Below the pieces are notes generated by a model. The model was not told the origin of the DNA. It was given only the letters and a program-made list of their open reading frames with translations, and did not search any database. The position numbers and the translations under genes are program-made. From CAYLGY01 sp964383325 (GTDB lineage: Bacteria; Pseudomonadota; Alphaproteobacteria; Rhizobiales; Rhizobiaceae), in NCBI GenBank assembly GCA_964383325.1, contig CAYLGY010000001.1:53495-117494 (forward strand): a DNA stretch of 64,000 nucleotides. Reading direction: 5' to 3'. Shown here piece by piece: positions 32,942 to 41,468 of this stretch (positions are counted from its first letter, which is position 1; each line of letters starts with the position of its first letter).

Positions 32942-35326
32942 TCATGCTTCCTTTTCAGTTGCCTGTCGAATGAAACCGTGAACGATCGCGGGCCGCAGCG
33001 GGATCTGGTTGACATTGGCGCCAATGCCGGACAGGGCATCGGCTATGGCATTCGCCACTGCGGGAACGGCGCCGATCACGCCGCTTTCCCCGACGCCCTT
33101 GAATCCGCCGACCGCATCGATTGTCGGAGTTTCTATGTGGTCGATCCGGATATCGGGGATATCGAGCGAGGTCGGCAGCATGTAGTCGAGCAGATTTCCG
33201 TTGAGCATCTGGCCGCTGGAATCGTAGATGAACTCCTCCATCAGCGCCTCGCCGATCCCCTGCGCGACCCCGCCATGGATTTGCCCCTCGACGATCATCG
33301 GATTGATGACGCGGCCACAATCATGGACGACGACATAGTCCTCGATCGTTACCCGCCCGTCATTGGCATCGACCGCGACGGCAGCAATATGGACGGCATT
33401 TGCGATCGTGACCATTGGCGGGTCGTAGATATCCGTCGCCTCGAGGCCATATTCTTCTCCCTGCGGCAGGCCCTGGTGGCCGATCGCATAGGCGGTGCGG
33501 GCCAGAGTTTCGATGGTTACCCGCGTGTCCGGATCGTCGGCCACCCACGCCTCGCCATTGCGCAGTACGATTTCGTCCGGCGAGACGCCGAGGTTGAAGG
33601 CGGCAAGGCGGCGCAGCTTTCCGGCGACCTTTTCTCCTGCACGGATGACGGCTCCGCCCGCCGTGATGGCGGAGCGGCTGGCGACGGTGTTGGTGCCGTA
33701 AGGGACGAGCGCCGTATCGCCCTCGACGACAGTGACGTCCTCGATGCGCACCCCGACCTGGTCGGCGACGAGCTGGGCGAAGGTCGTCAGATGGCCTTGT
33801 CCTGCCGATGCCTGGCTGATGAAGGCGCTGACGCCGCCGGTGGGTTCGACCCGGATCGTGGCGCTGTCATAGCCGGGCAGGCGGGACAGTCCCCGGGCGC
33901 GCCAGCCGCGAACGCCGGTGCCGGTAGATTCCGTGAAATTGCAGATGCCGATGCCGCGATACTTGCCGTCCGGGCAAAGCTTGCCGCTCCCGGCCTGCAG
34001 CCGCTCGTAATCGGCCATTTCCAGCGCGCGTTCGAGACAGGCGTGGTAGCGGCCGGTGTCGTAGCGCACCCCAACCGCATTGGTCCACGGGAATTCGTCG
34101 TCGCGGATCAGATTGCGCCGACGCACCTCGGCCGGGCTGATGCCCAGCGCGCGGCCGATCCGGTCCATCACGCCCTCGATGGCGAAAAAGCATGTCGGCT
34201 GCGCGACGCCCCGATAGGCGCCGGCCGGGCCGGTATTCGTCAGGATCGAGCGCGTCCTGTAGGCATAGTTCCGGATCCGGTAGGGCCCGATGAGCATTCG
34301 GGCTCCACCGGTCGCTTCCAGCGTCGTGCCGAACGGAAAGCAGGTATAGGCCCCCGCATTGGCAAGCATGTCCAGCCGGATGGCATGGATGACGCCATCC
34401 CGGTCATAAGCGACCTCGACATCGTAGACGTGATTGCGGGAGTGGATATTGTTGAGCAGTTCCTCGACACGGTCCTGCACCCATTTCACGGCTCGGCCGA
34501 GATGCCGGGCGAGCGCCACGACAACAGGTTCCTCCGGATAGATGTTCGCCTTTGTGCCGAAGCCGCCGCCGACTTCCGGCACGACGATGCGCAGCTTGGA
34601 TTCCGGCATGCGTACAAGGCCGGCAATCCCTGTCCGCACAATGTGCGGGATCTGCGTGGAAGTATAGAGCGTGACCGAATCCCCGGTGTGATCGGGCGCC
34701 GCGAGGCAGCCCCTCGGCTCCAGCGGCACGCCGCCGACCCAACCGCTCTGGAACCGCTCATTGAGCACCAGGGGGGCGCTGGAAAAGGCGGTTTCGAAAT
34801 CCGGGGTGGAGAAATGTCCTTCGAAACTCACATTGGACGGGATATGGTCGTGTACGGCCGGCGCATCCGGCTGCAACGCCTGTTCCATGTCCGCCACCGC
34901 ATCCAGCATTTCATATTCGACTTCGACCAGAGCGATGGCGTCCTGGACGATATAGGGATCTTCCGCGACGATGACGGCGACGGACTCGCCGACATAACGG
35001 ACCCGGTCGACCGCCACGGCATGGCGGACGCTATTCACATAGCCGTCGATCCGGGTTTCTGAATCGAGCGGCATCACCAGGCGCGCAATATCCTCGCCCG
35101 TATAGACGGCTACCACGCCCTCCAGCATGGCAGCCTGGCTCGTATCGACCGACAGGATGCGCGCATGCGCGTAGGGGCTGGGCACGAAGCCGATATGGAC
35201 CGTATCCTGCGGCGTCGGGATGTCATCGAGGAACTGGCCCTTGCCCCGCAGCAGGTAGGCATCCTCGCGCCGCCTGACCGAGCGGCCGACGAGCTGATCA
35301 CCGGGGATATCCTGATGCGCGCTCAT
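32942..35326 (-). CDS. xanthine-dehydrogenase-family molybdopterin-binding subunit (CoxL-like, set 2)
   Basis: The 794-residue catalytic subunit has VGRSVRRREDAYLLRGKGQF at the N-terminus, VPEVGGGFGTKANIYPEE, GAYRGVAQPTCFFAIEGVMD and the C-terminal GGFKGVGESGVIGA with the catalytic Glu. It has AYRG rather than the AYxCSFR loop of form-I CO dehydrogenase, so it hydroxylates an organic substrate, probably an N-heterocycle or aldehyde, using MCD/Mo. It overlaps the 2Fe-2S gene by 4 nt. With coxS- and coxM-like genes it forms a complete three-subunit enzyme. Confidence 0.92.
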   Translation of the reverse strand: MSAHQDIPGDQLVGRSVRRREDAYLLRGKGQFLDDIPTPQDTVHIGFVPSPYAHARILSVDTSQAAMLEGVVAVYTGEDIARLVMPLDSETRIDGYVNSVRHAVAVDRVRYVGESVAVIVAEDPYIVQDAIALVEVEYEMLDAVADMEQALQPDAPAVHDHIPSNVSFEGHFSTPDFETAFSSAPLVLNERFQSGWVGGVPLEPRGCLAAPDHTGDSVTLYTSTQIPHIVRTGIAGLVRMPESKLRIVVPEVGGGFGTKANIYPEEPVVVALARHLGRAVKWVQDRVEELLNNIHSRNHVYDVEVAYDRDGVIHAIRLDMLANAGAYTCFPFGTTLEATGGARMLIGPYRIRNYAYRTRSILTNTGPAGAYRGVAQPTCFFAIEGVMDRIGRALGISPAEVRRRNLIRDDEFPWTNAVGVRYDTGRYHACLERALEMADYERLQAGSGKLCPDGKYRGIGICNFTESTGTGVRGWRARGLSRLPGYDSATIRVEPTGGVSAFISQASAGQGHLTTFAQLVADQVGVRIEDVTVVEGDTALVPYGTNTVASRSAITAGGAVIRAGEKVAGKLRRLAAFNLGVSPDEIVLRNGEAWVADDPDTRVTIETLARTAYAIGHQGLPQGEEYGLEATDIYDPPMVTIANAVHIAAVAVDANDGRVTIEDYVVVHDCGRVINPMIVEGQIHGGVAQGIGEALMEEFIYDSSGQMLNGNLLDYMLPTSLDIPDIRIDHIETPTIDAVGGFKGVGESGVIGAVPAVANAIADALSGIGANVNQIPLRPAIVHGFIRQATEKEA

Positions 35327-35829
35327 GATGCTACCCCTGCAAGTTCGTTCTTTTCCTCGCGAATCCGCCGGGCCGCATGTTCCACCGCCCTGACGATGTT
35401 CACATAGCCTGTGCAGCGGCAGATATTGTTCGCAAGCGCATGACGGATTTCAGCCTCCGTCGGATTGTCGTTCTCCGCGAGCAATTCATGCACGGTCATC
35501 AGCATGCCCGGCGTGCAGAATCCGCATTGCAATGCGTGATGCTCATGGAATGCCTGCTGGACGGGATCAAGCTCGGCCTGCGAGCCGAAGGCCTCGACCG
35601 TGGTGATCTCGCATCCGTCGAGATCGGCGGCGAAATGCAGGCAGGCCCGGGCCGTCTCGCCATCGATCATCACGGTGCAGGCACCGCAAACGCCGTGCTC
35701 GCAGCCGATATGGGTGCCTTTCAGGCCAATCTTGTGACGAAGGAAGTCAGCGAGGAGGAGACGCGGCTCGACCAGTTCGACATGATGCCTGCCATTGATC
35801 CTGAGGGCGACCTTGATCTTGTCTGTCAT
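35323..35829 (-). CDS. 2Fe-2S subunit of molybdenum hydroxylase (CoxS-like, set 2)
   Basis: The 168-residue electron-transfer subunit has the plant-type [2Fe-2S] motif CEHGVCGACTVMIDGETARAC and the second cluster motif CGFCTPGML...CRCTGY. It passes electrons from the Mo site to FAD. It overlaps both neighbours by 4 nt (ATGA), so the three subunits are translationally coupled. Confidence 0.95.
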   Translation of the reverse strand: MTDKIKVALRINGRHHVELVEPRLLLADFLRHKIGLKGTHIGCEHGVCGACTVMIDGETARACLHFAADLDGCEITTVEAFGSQAELDPVQQAFHEHHALQCGFCTPGMLMTVHELLAENDNPTEAEIRHALANNICRCTGYVNIVRAVEHAARRIREEKNELAGVAS

Positions 35830-36713
35830 TGTCTCATCCTCCTTTCCTGCCTTGCATCGTCCCGGGCCTCGCGCAGGGCTTGCGCTACCAGCACGCCTGC
35901 CAGGTTGCGGCGATAGGCAGCATCCGCATGGATGTCGGACGCGGGTTCGACGAACGATCGGGCAATGGCCGCAAGCTCTTCCAGCGCAGCGTCGCCGAGT
36001 TCACTGCCGACGGCCTTTTCCTCGACCGGCGTCAACCGTTGCGCGCCGTCGCCAAGGCCGATTCCCGAAACGCTTGCCCGGACGCACTTGCCGCTGTCAT
36101 CGCACTCGATCCGTGCCGCCACGCCTGCAACGGCGAAACCATGCGCCCGCACGCCCACCTCGACGAAAGCTGCGCCCGTCCCCGGCTGATCGACGGGGAA
36201 ACGGACTTCTTCGAGAAATTCGTCCGGCTCGACGCATGTGGCCAGCTCGGAAATGAAGAAATCGTGCGCCGGCACGCGCTTGCGGCCGGACGTGCCGTTC
36301 AGGATGAATTCCGCATCGAGCGTGAGCGCAACGGCCGGCAGTTCCGCCAGCGGATCATTGTGCGCCAGGCTGCCGCAGACCGTTCCCCGGTTGCGGATGG
36401 CGCTCGTCCCGACAAGCGGCAGGGTCTTGTGAAGCAGCCGGCAGCGGCGGCGGACTTCCTCATGGCGACCGGTCGCCGCCTGCCGGGCGGCGGCGCCGAT
36501 CACGATCGTCCCGTCCTCGCATGCGATCCGGTCCAGCGCCGCGCAATGATTGATGCTGATGAGCGCCGCAGGACTCATCATGCGCATGTTCAGCAGCGGG
36601 ACGAGACTCTGCCCCCCGGCGAGGATGCGGCAATCCTCGCCATATCGCGCGAGAATGTCGACGATTTCCTCAACGCTTTCCGCACGATGATATTCAAACG
36701 GTGCCGGCTTCAT
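35826..36713 (-). CDS. FAD-binding subunit of molybdenum hydroxylase (CoxM-like, set 2)
   Basis: The 295-residue subunit has the FAD motifs AGGQSLVPLLNMRM (about 33-46) and TSAIRNRGTVCGSLAHNDPL. The start is the ATG at 36713 (MKPAPFEYHR), with GTGGAAG upstream; the longer in-frame extension overlaps the terminator of the liv operon and is not real. It is the first gene of this operon and lies 18 nt beyond that terminator, so it needs its own promoter or read-through. Confidence 0.93.
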   Translation of the reverse strand: MKPAPFEYHRAESVEEIVDILARYGEDCRILAGGQSLVPLLNMRMMSPAALISINHCAALDRIACEDGTIVIGAAARQAATGRHEEVRRRCRLLHKTLPLVGTSAIRNRGTVCGSLAHNDPLAELPAVALTLDAEFILNGTSGRKRVPAHDFFISELATCVEPDEFLEEVRFPVDQPGTGAAFVEVGVRAHGFAVAGVAARIECDDSGKCVRASVSGIGLGDGAQRLTPVEEKAVGSELGDAALEELAAIARSFVEPASDIHADAAYRRNLAGVLVAQALREARDDARQERRMRQ

Positions 36714-36731
36714 CTTCCACGATCCCCGAAA

Positions 36732-36760
36732 AAGGTTGCGGATCCGGGCGCCGCAACCTT
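36732..36760 (-). terminator. strong intrinsic terminator after liv/catabolic operon
   Basis: AAGGTTGCGG and CCGCAACCTT form a perfect 10-bp stem with a 9-nt loop. On the minus strand it is followed by a T-run (CCTTTTTCGG), 30 nt after the LivK-like stop. This is a textbook rho-independent terminator closing the operon that starts with IclR/DUF917. Confidence 0.9.
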
Positions 36761-36789
36761 GGTGGTCAAGGCGCCCGGCAATTTTCGTA

Positions 36790-38016
36790 TCAGCCCTTCC
36801 AGCCCGGATAGGGATGGATCGGGGCCGCCGACCGGATCGACTCCGGATAGACGATTTTCTGCTCGCCATTCTGGAACTGCCCGGCATGGACCGGCGCAAC
36901 CCGGTTCAGGCCGTCATCGTCGAAGGAGTTCGCGCCGAAGAAGGTCTCGGCCTTCACGGTCTGGAACGCCTGCTGGATGGCCTGGGGATCGTCGATCACG
37001 CCGGCATGCTGCAGGACCTGCGTATACGCGATGACGTCGTGTGCCGCGATGGCGGCGACGAAATCCGGCGGGTTGCTGCCATAGGTTTCGGCATAGAGCC
37101 TGTTGAAGTCGGGCCCGGTGCCCACATAGGGATCCGTCGTGGCCGCGATGCTTGCATCCCACAGCAACGGCACCAGCATGCCGTCAACGGCGCTTCCCAG
37201 CGGCTCGACGACGCCGCTCGGTGATTCGATGACGACGCATTTCGGGAACCAGTCGATGGACTGCATCTCCTTGACGATCGCAACGACATCGTTGCCGAGC
37301 GCATTGATGACCAGGCAGTCCGGATCCAGCCGGCGGGCGCGGGCTACCGCGGTTGCGTATTCCTGGGAGCCGGGGGGATAGTATTCGACGCCGAGCAGAT
37401 CGAGGCCGGCTTCCTGGATGTCGACCGGGAAATACTCCTCGCCACTATAGACGCCCAGCTCGTCATTGGGCGTGACCATGGCGACCGTCCTTACATCCGG
37501 ATCCTTCAGTTCCGAGGCCAGTTTCATCAGGCCGCGATACATCATGCTGAAGGGGGGCAGGGACGAGAACAGCCAGGGATCGCCCTTCTGCGGGGCATAG
37601 ACCCCGTCCACCTGCGACCACAGGGCCATCATGGGACGACGGATGCGCTGGGCCACGGCCACATTGGCCTTGACGATGGCGCTGCCGCCCGATGCCAGGA
37701 TCATGTTGGCGCCGTCATTGATGGCGGCGCGCTCGACCAGGCGGGCAGCCGTGGCGGCTTCGGTCCGGTCATCGTAATACTGGGTCTCGATCTTGTAGTT
37801 CTTGCCGCCGATCTCGACACCGGTGCGGTTGATGATATCAACCACCATGTCGATGCCCTTCCTCATTTCGGCAGCATAGATGTTGTACGCGCCGGTAAGC
37901 CCGACGACAACAGCCAGCTTCAAGGTTTCGGCCTGCGCCAATGCCGGAAGACTGCCGGTCGCGGTGAGCACGGCGGCTCCTCCGCTCAATTGCAGGAATT
38001 TTCGTCTATGTATCAT
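36790..38016 (-). CDS. branched-chain/amide-type ABC transporter substrate-binding protein (LivK-like)
   Basis: The 408-residue protein has a Tat-like signal (HRRKFLQLSGGAAVLTATGS, cleavage near LAQA|ETL) and a type-I periplasmic binding fold (KLAVVVGLTGAYNIYAAEMR, YYDDRTEAATAARLVERAAI). The genes just upstream supply the two ATPases and two permeases. Such systems import amino acids, amides, urea or aromatic acids. Here the catabolic genes point to an N-heterocycle or similar compound. It is the last gene before the terminator. Confidence 0.9.
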   Translation of the reverse strand: MIHRRKFLQLSGGAAVLTATGSLPALAQAETLKLAVVVGLTGAYNIYAAEMRKGIDMVVDIINRTGVEIGGKNYKIETQYYDDRTEAATAARLVERAAINDGANMILASGGSAIVKANVAVAQRIRRPMMALWSQVDGVYAPQKGDPWLFSSLPPFSMMYRGLMKLASELKDPDVRTVAMVTPNDELGVYSGEEYFPVDIQEAGLDLLGVEYYPPGSQEYATAVARARRLDPDCLVINALGNDVVAIVKEMQSIDWFPKCVVIESPSGVVEPLGSAVDGMLVPLLWDASIAATTDPYVGTGPDFNRLYAETYGSNPPDFVAAIAAHDVIAYTQVLQHAGVIDDPQAIQQAFQTVKAETFFGANSFDDDGLNRVAPVHAGQFQNGEQKIVYPESIRSAAPIHPYPGWKG

Positions 38017-38029
38017 AGTCTCTTCCCTC

Positions 38030-38758
38030 TTACCCTAGATAGCTCTTGACGAGCTTGCCATCCGACAGCAGGTCCACGGCCGTTCCCGTGTAGGCGATGC
38101 TGCCAGTCTCCAGAACCACCGCACGCTGGCAGAAGCCGAGCGCAACGGAGGCATCTTGCTCCACCAGCAGGATGGTGGTTCCCCTGGCATGAATTTGCGC
38201 CAGGATATCGAGAAGTGATTCCACGATGATCGGCGCCAGCCCGAGCGAGAGCTCATCGATCATCAGCAGTTGCGGCCGTCCCATCAGCGCGCGGCCGATG
38301 GCGCACATCTGCTGTTCACCCCCGGACATCGTGCCGACGAGTTGCTTGCGGCGCTCCTTGAGCCGGGGAAAATATTCATAGACCGTTTCCAGGCTTTCCT
38401 TGAGATTCCTGGCCGACTTGTCGGTGCGGGTGAAGGCGCCAAGTCGCAGGTTCTCCTCCACGGTAAGGCCCGAGAACACGCGCCGCCCTTCGGGGGCCTG
38501 CGTCACGCCCATGCGCACGATCTCCGCCGAATTGCGTCCGACGATCGACTTCCCGTGCAGGATGATGTCGCCGGCTGTCGGCTGAATGAGGCCGGAGATG
38601 GTCTTGATGAGCGTCGTCTTGCCGGCGCCATTGGATCCGACCAGAGCGATCAGATCGCCCTTGCCGATCGTGAAGGAGACGTCACGCAGGACCGGAATCA
38701 TCCCGTAGCCCGCATTCAGCCCCTTGATTTCCAGCAATGGCATGGCCTGATCATCCAT
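38030..38758 (-). CDS. ABC transporter ATP-binding protein (LivF-like)
   Basis: The 242-residue ATPase has Walker A GSNGAGKTTLI, signature MSGGEQQM, Walker B LLMIDELSLGLAP (typical LivF) and the switch region LLVEQDASVAL. I start it at the ATG at 38758, overlapping the LivG stop by 8 nt. It pairs with the LivG-like ATPase. Confidence 0.93.
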   Translation of the reverse strand: MDDQAMPLLEIKGLNAGYGMIPVLRDVSFTIGKGDLIALVGSNGAGKTTLIKTISGLIQPTAGDIILHGKSIVGRNSAEIVRMGVTQAPEGRRVFSGLTVEENLRLGAFTRTDKSARNLKESLETVYEYFPRLKERRKQLVGTMSGGEQQMCAIGRALMGRPQLLMIDELSLGLAPIIVESLLDILAQIHARGTTILLVEQDASVALGFCQRAVVLETGSIAYTGTAVDLLSDGKLVKSYLG

Positions 38759-39560
38759 TGGAACCACTCCCTGCTGCGCCAGATGCCGACACGTCCCGGG
38801 CGCGGCGCGCGGTATTGCGTTCGAGCGCCGAGGAAATGTTGCCCAGATAGGCACGCTGGACTTCCTCGTTCGCCAGCACGGCCTCCGGCATTCCTTCCGC
38901 GAGCTTCTGGCCGCGGGCAAGGACGACGATGCGATGGCTGATCGCGGCGACGGCCTTGATGATGTGTTCGATGAAGAGGATCGTCATTCCGCCTTCGTTG
39001 AGCGACCGGATCAGCTTCAGCGCATCTGCCGCCTCGCTCTGGTTGAGGCCGCCAAGGGGCTCGTCAAGGAACAGGATGCTGGGTTCCGTCGCCAGGGCGC
39101 GCGCCACTTCCAGTCTCTTCAGGCCAGCGGTGGTGAGCGTGCCCGTGCTGGCGGCAGCCTGCGCGTCGAGACCGGTAAGCTCCAGAATTTCCCGCGCCTT
39201 GCGGGTCGCGCTGCGATTGTCGTGCGGGCGGCCGGCGCGGCCGAACTGCGCCGCCAGCGTGACGTTCTCCAGAATGCTCATGCTGTGGAAGGGCCGGGGA
39301 ACCTGGAAGGTGCGCGCCAGCCCGAGATGGCAACGCCTGTCCGGAGACAGCCGCGTGATGTCCCGGCCCTCATACAGGATCGAGCCGGACGTCACGGGCA
39401 GCTCGCCGGTGAGCAGGTTGACGAAGGTCGTCTTGCCGGCGCCATTGGGTCCGATCAGGCCGACGATCTCGCCTCTGGCAATCGACAGGTCGACCGAATC
39501 CACCGCCTGCAGACCGGCGAAGCGCTTGCCGAGGCCCGTGCATTGAAGAACTGTCATCAT
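38751..39560 (-). CDS. ABC transporter ATP-binding protein (LivG-like)
   Basis: The 269-residue ATPase has Walker A GPNGAGKTTFVN, LARTFQVPRPFHSM, Walker B ILFLDEPLGGLNQSE (LivG type) and LFIEHIIKAVA. The signature motif is weak: LTTAGLKRLEVARAL in place of LSYGQQRRLE. The start overlaps the LivM stop by ATGA. It pairs with LivF to power uptake. Confidence 0.92.
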   Translation of the reverse strand: MMTVLQCTGLGKRFAGLQAVDSVDLSIARGEIVGLIGPNGAGKTTFVNLLTGELPVTSGSILYEGRDITRLSPDRRCHLGLARTFQVPRPFHSMSILENVTLAAQFGRAGRPHDNRSATRKAREILELTGLDAQAAASTGTLTTAGLKRLEVARALATEPSILFLDEPLGGLNQSEAADALKLIRSLNEGGMTILFIEHIIKAVAAISHRIVVLARGQKLAEGMPEAVLANEEVQRAYLGNISSALERNTARRARDVSASGAAGSGSNG

Positions 39561-40603
39561 CGCACCCTATAACGCTGGTAGTTGGCCTTCAGCGCCGCCG
39601 GCGAGATGGCCGAGGGGCCTTCCCGCAGCAGCCGGATGACACCGTCCGGGAGGAACAGGACGATCGCGACAACGATCAGACCCGAGATGATCAGCGTGTA
39701 TTCCGCGAACTCCACGCCGATGAATTCATCGAGGAGAAGAATGGCGATCACTCCGATTGCCGGTCCCCAGACCGAGCTCTTGCCGCCGAGAAACACCATC
39801 ACCACGATCTGGAAGGTCAGTTTGAGGGCAAAGGCCTCATTGGCCTCGATCACGCCCAGCCAGAGCGCCCAGACCGAGCCGGTAAGCGATGCGAGGGCAG
39901 CGCTGATCAGGAAGATGATGGTCAGCAGCGCCGTCGTCGGAACGCCCACCGCCAGCGCGGCATTGCGGTCGTCGCGAAAAGCGCGCAGCGCGGCGCCCCA
40001 GCGGGATCGGTCGAGGCTGAGCACGAATGCCGTCGCAATGGCGGCCATGCCGAGCATCAATCCGTAGATCAGCACGTTGAACTCGTATCCCGACAGCTCC
40101 TTCAACGAGGTGAAATTGGTGATGTTCACCGCGATGCCGCCGCGGAACTTGATCGACGGAATGCTGATATTGAGGACAAGGTTCCGGATCCCCTCCGCCA
40201 CGAGGAGTGTCGCGATCACGAAATAGTGGCCCCTCAGGCGCAGCGTCGGCACTGCCATGACCAGCGCGATGGCCACCGCGGCCAGCATTGCCAGCGCAAC
40301 GGCAAGCAGGAGCGGCACGCCATTGATCAGCATCACCGACATGGCGATGGCGCCGGTGCCGAAGAATGCCGGATGCGCCAGCGACAGAAGGCCGGCATAG
40401 CCCCCGATCATGTTCCATGCCTGCGCAAGCGCCAGGTACATCATGACGGTCGTGGCGACGCGAAGGGAATAATCGCCGAGGAAAAAGGGCAGCAGGGCAG
40501 CGCCGCCCAGCGCCAGCAGGGGCACGCCCCACACGCGCAGGAAGCTTTCCCCGCCCTCGCGCATTTCGGGCGCGCGTCCCGCTGCTACAGTATCATTCGT
40601 CAT
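39557..40603 (-). CDS. branched-chain-type ABC transporter permease (LivM-like)
   Basis: The 348-residue permease has about nine hydrophobic segments (LLALGGAALLPFFLG, LALAQAWNMIGGYAGLLSLA) and LivM features (GHYFVIATLLVAEGIRNL, VWALWLGVIEANEAFALKL, FLGGKSSVWGPAIG). The start is the ATG at 40603, overlapping LivH by 11 nt. It forms the channel with LivH. Confidence 0.93.
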   Translation of the reverse strand: MTNDTVAAGRAPEMREGGESFLRVWGVPLLALGGAALLPFFLGDYSLRVATTVMMYLALAQAWNMIGGYAGLLSLAHPAFFGTGAIAMSVMLINGVPLLLAVALAMLAAVAIALVMAVPTLRLRGHYFVIATLLVAEGIRNLVLNISIPSIKFRGGIAVNITNFTSLKELSGYEFNVLIYGLMLGMAAIATAFVLSLDRSRWGAALRAFRDDRNAALAVGVPTTALLTIIFLISAALASLTGSVWALWLGVIEANEAFALKLTFQIVVMVFLGGKSSVWGPAIGVIAILLLDEFIGVEFAEYTLIISGLIVVAIVLFLPDGVIRLLREGPSAISPAALKANYQRYRVR

Positions 40604-41468
40604 AGAACTTCCTTCCCATGAGGCCCGACGGCCGGACGAACAGGACGAGGAGTACGAAGAGCATCCCGACAAGCGTGCTGAAGGTCGCGCCATAGATGTT
40701 GCCTACGGCGCTGTTGGTGAAGCCGAGCACGATGGCGCCGGCCAGCGGAGCGATGATGCTGCCCAGTCCGCCGAGGACATTGACGATCAGCAGGTTGATC
40801 AGCAGATGGTCGCCCATCTGTGGCGAGATCGTGTACACCAGCGCCGCCAGCCCGCCGGTCGCGCCGGCAAGCATTGCCGACAGCGCAGCCGTGAGATGAT
40901 AGATCGAGCGGATCCGGATGCCGACAAGCTGGGCGGCCTCCGTGTCCAGCCGGGTCGCGCGGATCGCCATGCCGAGCTCGGTGCGATCCATGAACCACCA
41001 CAGCGCTCCGGTCAGCGTGAGCGCAATGACCATCACCACGATGCGGGCATAGGTCAGCGTTGCGTCGCCGAGCTGGACATTGCCCTGCAGATATGCCGGC
41101 AGCTGAATGCCCCGGACGTCGCCCGAGAAGATCAGCAGCAATGCGCCGATCATCACCAGATTGATACCGTAGGTGAGGGTCAGGCTCAGCGAGGGAGGGC
41201 CGCGCAGGATATGGTCGATCGCGATCCACTGGATCATCCAGCCGATGAAGGCGGTCACGATCATGCTGAAGGGCAGCGCCAGGAGCGGATCCATTCCCGC
41301 CTGCCAGAGCAGGTAGCTTGTATATCCGCCGACCGCGATGAGCGCAGCATAGGCGAGGTTGAGAATGTTCAGGACGCCCCAGATCAGCGAAAAGCCGAGC
41401 GATCCGATCGCGTACAGGCCGATCAGCAACAAGGCGTCGAAGAAAATCTGTGTGACAAGGCTTATCAT
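40593..41468 (-). CDS. branched-chain-type ABC transporter permease (LivH-like)
   Basis: The 291-residue permease has LivH features: LLIGLYAIGSLGFSLIWGVL, LNLAYAALIAVGGY, and AALSAMLAGATGGLAALVYT near the EAA-like loop, plus several further membrane helices. It overlaps the molybdenum-subunit gene by 4 nt (ATGA), tying the transporter to the hydroxylase genes. Confidence 0.93.
   Translation of the reverse strand: MISLVTQIFFDALLLIGLYAIGSLGFSLIWGVLNILNLAYAALIAVGGYTSYLLWQAGMDPLLALPFSMIVTAFIGWMIQWIAIDHILRGPPSLSLTLTYGINLVMIGALLLIFSGDVRGIQLPAYLQGNVQLGDATLTYARIVVMVIALTLTGALWWFMDRTELGMAIRATRLDTEAAQLVGIRIRSIYHLTAALSAMLAGATGGLAALVYTISPQMGDHLLINLLIVNVLGGLGSIIAPLAGAIVLGFTNSAVGNIYGATFSTLVGMLFVLLVLFVRPSGLMGRKFYDE

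Noticed and set aside
32978..35062. A 694-codon open frame on the plus strand
   Set aside because: It is antisense to the molybdopterin subunit with its complete motif set. No family pattern is visible in the translation.
32942..35326. CO dehydrogenase large subunit
   Set aside because: The AYxCSFR active-site loop of form-I CO dehydrogenase is absent (AYRG instead); the family is broader than CO oxidation.
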